A program made the position numbers and the translations under genes. From positions 1-64,000 of the forward strand of contig NHEF01000010.1 in the NCBI GenBank assembly GCA_002171615.1: a stretch of DNA of 64,000 bases. Direction: 5' to 3'. The notes beneath the pieces were generated by a model. It saw nothing but the letters and a program-made list of their open reading frames with translations, made no database searches and was not told the DNA's origin. Shown here piece after piece: positions 61,139-64,000 of this stretch. Source of the DNA: Gammaproteobacteria bacterium TMED78 (lineage in GTDB: Bacteria; Pseudomonadota; Gammaproteobacteria; Steroidobacterales; Rariloculaceae). Numbering within the stretch: the stretch's first letter is position 1; every line of letters begins with the position of its first letter.

Positions 61139-61216
61139 ATATAGATCATCCTCTTTAGCAAGGTATTGTTTCTTATAAGTTCATGATTAATGTCCCAAAA
61201 TATTTATTGTTATATT

Positions 61217-61248
61217 AGGATACCCTAATATTTTCATTAGGGTATCCT
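61217..61248. repeat. 13-bp perfect hairpin without a U-tract
   Basis: AGGATACCCTAAT attttc ATTAGGGTATCCT. Confidence 0.65.
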
Positions 61249-61374
61249 TAAATAACTGATTATAAAAAATAACACTTAAAAAATAATTATTTTAACAAAA
61301 TATAATTATATAATAACTTTTATTTTGTTAATTTAGATTTAGAATAGAGTTTTTTGGTTGAAAATTAAAGACTT

Positions 61375-61465
61375 GGAGAGATGGCTGAGTGGCTGAAAGC
61401 GCTCCCCTGCTAAGGGAGTATACATTAATAGTGTATCGAGGGTTCGAATCCCTCTCTCTCCGCCA
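61375..61465 (+). tRNA. tRNA-Ser(GCU)
   Basis: GGAGAGATGGCTGAGTGG...CTCCCCTGCTAAGGGAG...variable arm...GAGGGTTCGAATCCCTCTCTCTCCGCCA; anticodon GCT. Confidence 0.96.
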
Positions 61466-61483
61466 GACTTTTATAATAGGTGG

Positions 61484-61504
61484 TATAAAATAAATACTAA
61501 TATG
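61484..61504 (+). repeat. Direct repeat, left copy
   Basis: TATAAAATAAATACTAATATG, matches 62792-62813 with one inserted G. Confidence 0.7.
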
Positions 61505-61919
61505 TAACTGACTTAAAAATGCCCCCTGCAGTATAATTAAAATCTGCATAATCACCATTTTCAAAGATCACAGTAGTTACAAATAATAAGTTATCAGTAG
61601 TTTTGCTAGGGTAACCCTTAACTGTAATCTTATCTCCAGAACTGATAAGGTCATTCGTTATACCAACTCTCCTTAAGTGATTTGCACTCGCAGTAGCCCC
61701 CCACCATTCCACTTCATTTCCTTCGCTATCGTTAAGAACAAATAATAACTTAGTATGAGGATTTACCACTTGAAATGAAATAGCAGTAGCTACTTTTAAT
61801 TCTATAGTTTGAGATGTATCAAAATAAGTACCAGTATTATGATGAGACAAAACATAACTCTGGCTAAAGAATAATAAAGAACAAAGCAATAAAAGTTTAA
61901 TGGTTAAAATAATCTTCAT
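61497..61919 (-). CDS. DUF6152 family protein
   Basis: Signal; SHHNTGTYFDTSQTIELKVATAISFQVVNPHTKLLFVLND...LRRVGITNDLISSGDKITVKGYPSK. Confidence 0.8.
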   Translation of the reverse strand: MKIILTIKLLLLCSLLFFSQSYVLSHHNTGTYFDTSQTIELKVATAISFQVVNPHTKLLFVLNDSEGNEVEWWGATASANHLRRVGITNDLISSGDKITVKGYPSKTTDNLLFVTTVIFENGDYADFNYTAGGIFKSVTY

Positions 61920-61921
61920 AG

Positions 61922-62527
61922 CTAAATTACCCCAGCACCAGCAAAATCAGGCAAGCACTCATATTCATAAATATTCATATCAGGAGAAAATAATCTCTGA
62001 CCAGAAACCTTGTAAGGCGTCTTATAATTTACTGAGTCATGAATTTCGGCTTCAAAAAGTAAAATATCACCCTCTCTACTATATCGCTCAATCACATATG
62101 AATTTTTATCTCCTGAAAATGGCATACCATTAGTCCATACATAGTTGTCAGGAGACATATGAGTAGTTTTTATAACTAATGTCTTTTCTTCCCAATGACC
62201 CACTGAATACCCAATAAGCGACACTGGCCAATCATCAGGAGCAATCCTTCCATCCATAAATATCCTTCTTACCATATGAAAATGTTCATATAAAAAAAGT
62301 ATCTGATGATCTTGCATAACTATTTCTATTGGGTATGGATCGATAATACCAAGAGGAATGCCTGGCATTAAGCACTTTAATGTAGGATCAAGCTCTGGCA
62401 AGAAGCTATCAAAAGATAATTTTCCTTCGGTAGTAAAATCAACTGAAGAAGATGGGGGATGGCCAATTCCGTGACCCGGCCAGGAAAAATCCCATATGCC
62501 TTCTATATCATCATTAGAAAAGACCAA
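61922..62527 (-). CDS. DUF6152-partner family protein
   Basis: Homologous to 42689-43390: LDPTLKCLMPGIPLGIIDPYPIEI...YSVGHWEEKTLVIKTTHMSPD. Confidence 0.65.
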   Translation of the reverse strand: MVFSNDDIEGIWDFSWPGHGIGHPPSSSVDFTTEGKLSFDSFLPELDPTLKCLMPGIPLGIIDPYPIEIVMQDHQILFLYEHFHMVRRIFMDGRIAPDDWPVSLIGYSVGHWEEKTLVIKTTHMSPDNYVWTNGMPFSGDKNSYVIERYSREGDILLFEAEIHDSVNYKTPYKVSGQRLFSPDMNIYEYECLPDFAGAGVI

Positions 62528-62791
62528 TCTAGAGCAAAAAATTAAACATGTAAAAAATGTAAATCTGATAGCAAGCTCCTCAAAATAAATATTTCATACT
62601 ATTCATTCTAAAACAACACACAAGGGAACTTAAAAAACTGGTAGATTATAAAATAAAATAACTTTAATGCATCAACCAATCCCGCCTATTTGCTTTAAAT
62701 ATTTAGTATCTTGTGCCATGATTACTTAAAGATCCTTGATTAGTAAATTGTAGAACAATCATATAGCAAATGTAAAATATATTGTCTGCTT

Positions 62792-62813
62792 TATAAAATA
62801 GAATACTAATATG
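62792..62813 (+). repeat. Direct repeat, right copy
   Basis: TATAAAATAGAATACTAATATG. Confidence 0.7.
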
Positions 62814-62829
62814 AATAAGGGATATAGGT

Positions 62830-62879
62830 AGAAAGATAGGTATTTCTAGCGTCTTCGAAGACTCCATCTCTTTCTGCCA
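62830..62879 (+). pseudogene. Truncated tRNA-like remnant
   Basis: AGAAAGA (62830-62836) pairs with TCTTTCT (62869-62875), then G and CCA; TTCGAA between; no anticodon arm. Confidence 0.45.
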
Positions 62880-62920
62880 GATTTATAGTGCTTTAAAATA
62901 TTAAAAGTAAGGGGAATTTC

Positions 62921-63886
62921 ATGATTAGATTATCAATATTAATACTTTTTTGTTGTGCTCAAGGCTCTTTGATTGCTCAAACTCTTGTTCTATCAGATAT
63001 ACCTTGGATAAATTTAGATCAAGATTTTAAGAATGGGGATTCTTGGGAGCTCCAATTAGTTCCAACCCAAGATGAGATTTATGTTCCAATAGGCCTAGTA
63101 AAACCCGAAGGAGATGGTCCTTTTCCTATTATACTAATTGGCTCCGGACAAGGTATAAATGGAATCAAAAAAATACAAGATCAAATGGATATATCTCATG
63201 GCTTAATGATGCGTTTAGCTAATAGAGGCTATGCATCTGCTTTTGTAAATTTTAGAAATGAGGTTCCTGAGCTTTACAATGAAGTTGGTGATGCAGCCTT
63301 AATTGAAGATAATGTCAGTGGAGGTAGCCGCACTCTTCGTTCTAGAGGTAGCCTCGATTCTGATGACTTTATTTCTATTTTAAGACATGTTGGAAACCTG
63401 TCTTATATTGATGCTAATCGCATTGGTGCGATAGGAAGTAGCCATTCAGGGGAAATTATTATGAAAGCGGTATCAGATAGTGATTTATTAGCTGCTGCCG
63501 TTCCTGCAGAGGCCGCAGTTAGAGAATACCTACTTGTAAATGATGCTGATGCACCTCGAGATGAAACAGGCACAGAGCTTCAATTACAGGATGTAAATTA
63601 TGTAAGAAGCCTCTCTAATCGAGAGCGCGCAATGGAGCGGATTAACAGAATTAATACCCCTCTCCTAATTATGGGAAGAGATGGTGATCACTTACAAGGC
63701 TTATTTGAATTGTTGTTTGAATGGGTAAATGAATCCAAAAAAAATGTAAGGTGGTTATCTTACAGTCATCATGAACATGGATATGTTTTACTTCGTAACT
63801 TTCCTGATGGATCTTTTTCTCCAGACAGGATTCAGGAGCTAGCTTATAAAGAATATGCTGAATTTTTTGATAAGTATTTGAAATAA
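62921..63886 (+). CDS. Secreted alpha/beta hydrolase
   Basis: Signal peptide; IGAIGSSHSGEIIMKAVSDS; HHEHGYV. Confidence 0.8.
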   Translation: MIRLSILILFCCAQGSLIAQTLVLSDIPWINLDQDFKNGDSWELQLVPTQDEIYVPIGLVKPEGDGPFPIILIGSGQGINGIKKIQDQMDISHGLMMRLANRGYASAFVNFRNEVPELYNEVGDAALIEDNVSGGSRTLRSRGSLDSDDFISILRHVGNLSYIDANRIGAIGSSHSGEIIMKAVSDSDLLAAAVPAEAAVREYLLVNDADAPRDETGTELQLQDVNYVRSLSNRERAMERINRINTPLLIMGRDGDHLQGLFELLFEWVNESKKNVRWLSYSHHEHGYVLLRNFPDGSFSPDRIQELAYKEYAEFFDKYLK

Positions 63887-63947
63887 AGTAATTATCTAAA
63901 TTTTTTATATCTAATATGATCCAATAAACTTAAATAGGAGCCACTCG

Positions 63948-64000
63948 ATGAATAGAAGATTATTTTTAGAAAACGCAGTAAAAATATCAACTGGAACATT
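63948..64000 (+). CDS. Partial CDS at window end, Tat-like N-terminus
   Basis: MNRRLFLENAVKISTGT..., GGAG upstream. Confidence 0.5.
   Translation, partial: MNRRLFLENAVKISTGT

Noticed and set aside
61328-61564. 78-aa minus ORF containing WRRERDSNPRYTINVYSLSRGALSATQP
   Set aside because: This is the well-known spurious translation of an antisense tRNA-Ser (RERDSNPR...LSRGALSATQ); not a gene
61900-62133. 77-aa plus ORF opposite the DUF6152-partner gene
   Set aside because: Antisense, low-complexity, no RBS

Overview
64 kb AT-rich, gene-dense window that reads like a streamlined marine gammaproteobacterial chromosome (inferred from gene content only). I see no CRISPR array, insertion sequence or prophage. 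Main blocks: (i) a KDO/lipid A block (waaA, kdsA, transaldolase-CBS fusion, KdsC-like HAD); (ii) a seven-gene Tat-exported molybdenum hydroxylase operon with its own cytochrome b and a 49-aa membrane ORF missing from the ORF track; (iii) a catabolic/transport region (TctA-TctB fusion, TctC, Nramp-like carrier lacking hallmark motifs, TRAP system, dehydrogenases); (iv) a GntR regulator with tandem TGGTNNNACCA operators ahead of an RND pump; (v) cspA with a structured leader; (vi) a FixH-like/MauG-like cluster and several copies of a DUF6152/partner family; (vii) a cobalamin riboswitch-btuB-DUF6580 unit; (viii) tRNA-Arg(UCG), alaS and tRNA-Ser(GCU), with a polysaccharide-gene graveyard and a pseudo-tRNA-like structure near the right end. 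The strongest candidate for something undescribed is the kdsA-adjacent protein joining a fructose-6-phosphate-aldolase-type domain (Lys85 retained) to a KdsD-like CBS pair. It suggests an alternative supply of arabinose-5-phosphate for KDO synthesis. All family calls come from reading the sequence and from memory; no searches were run.
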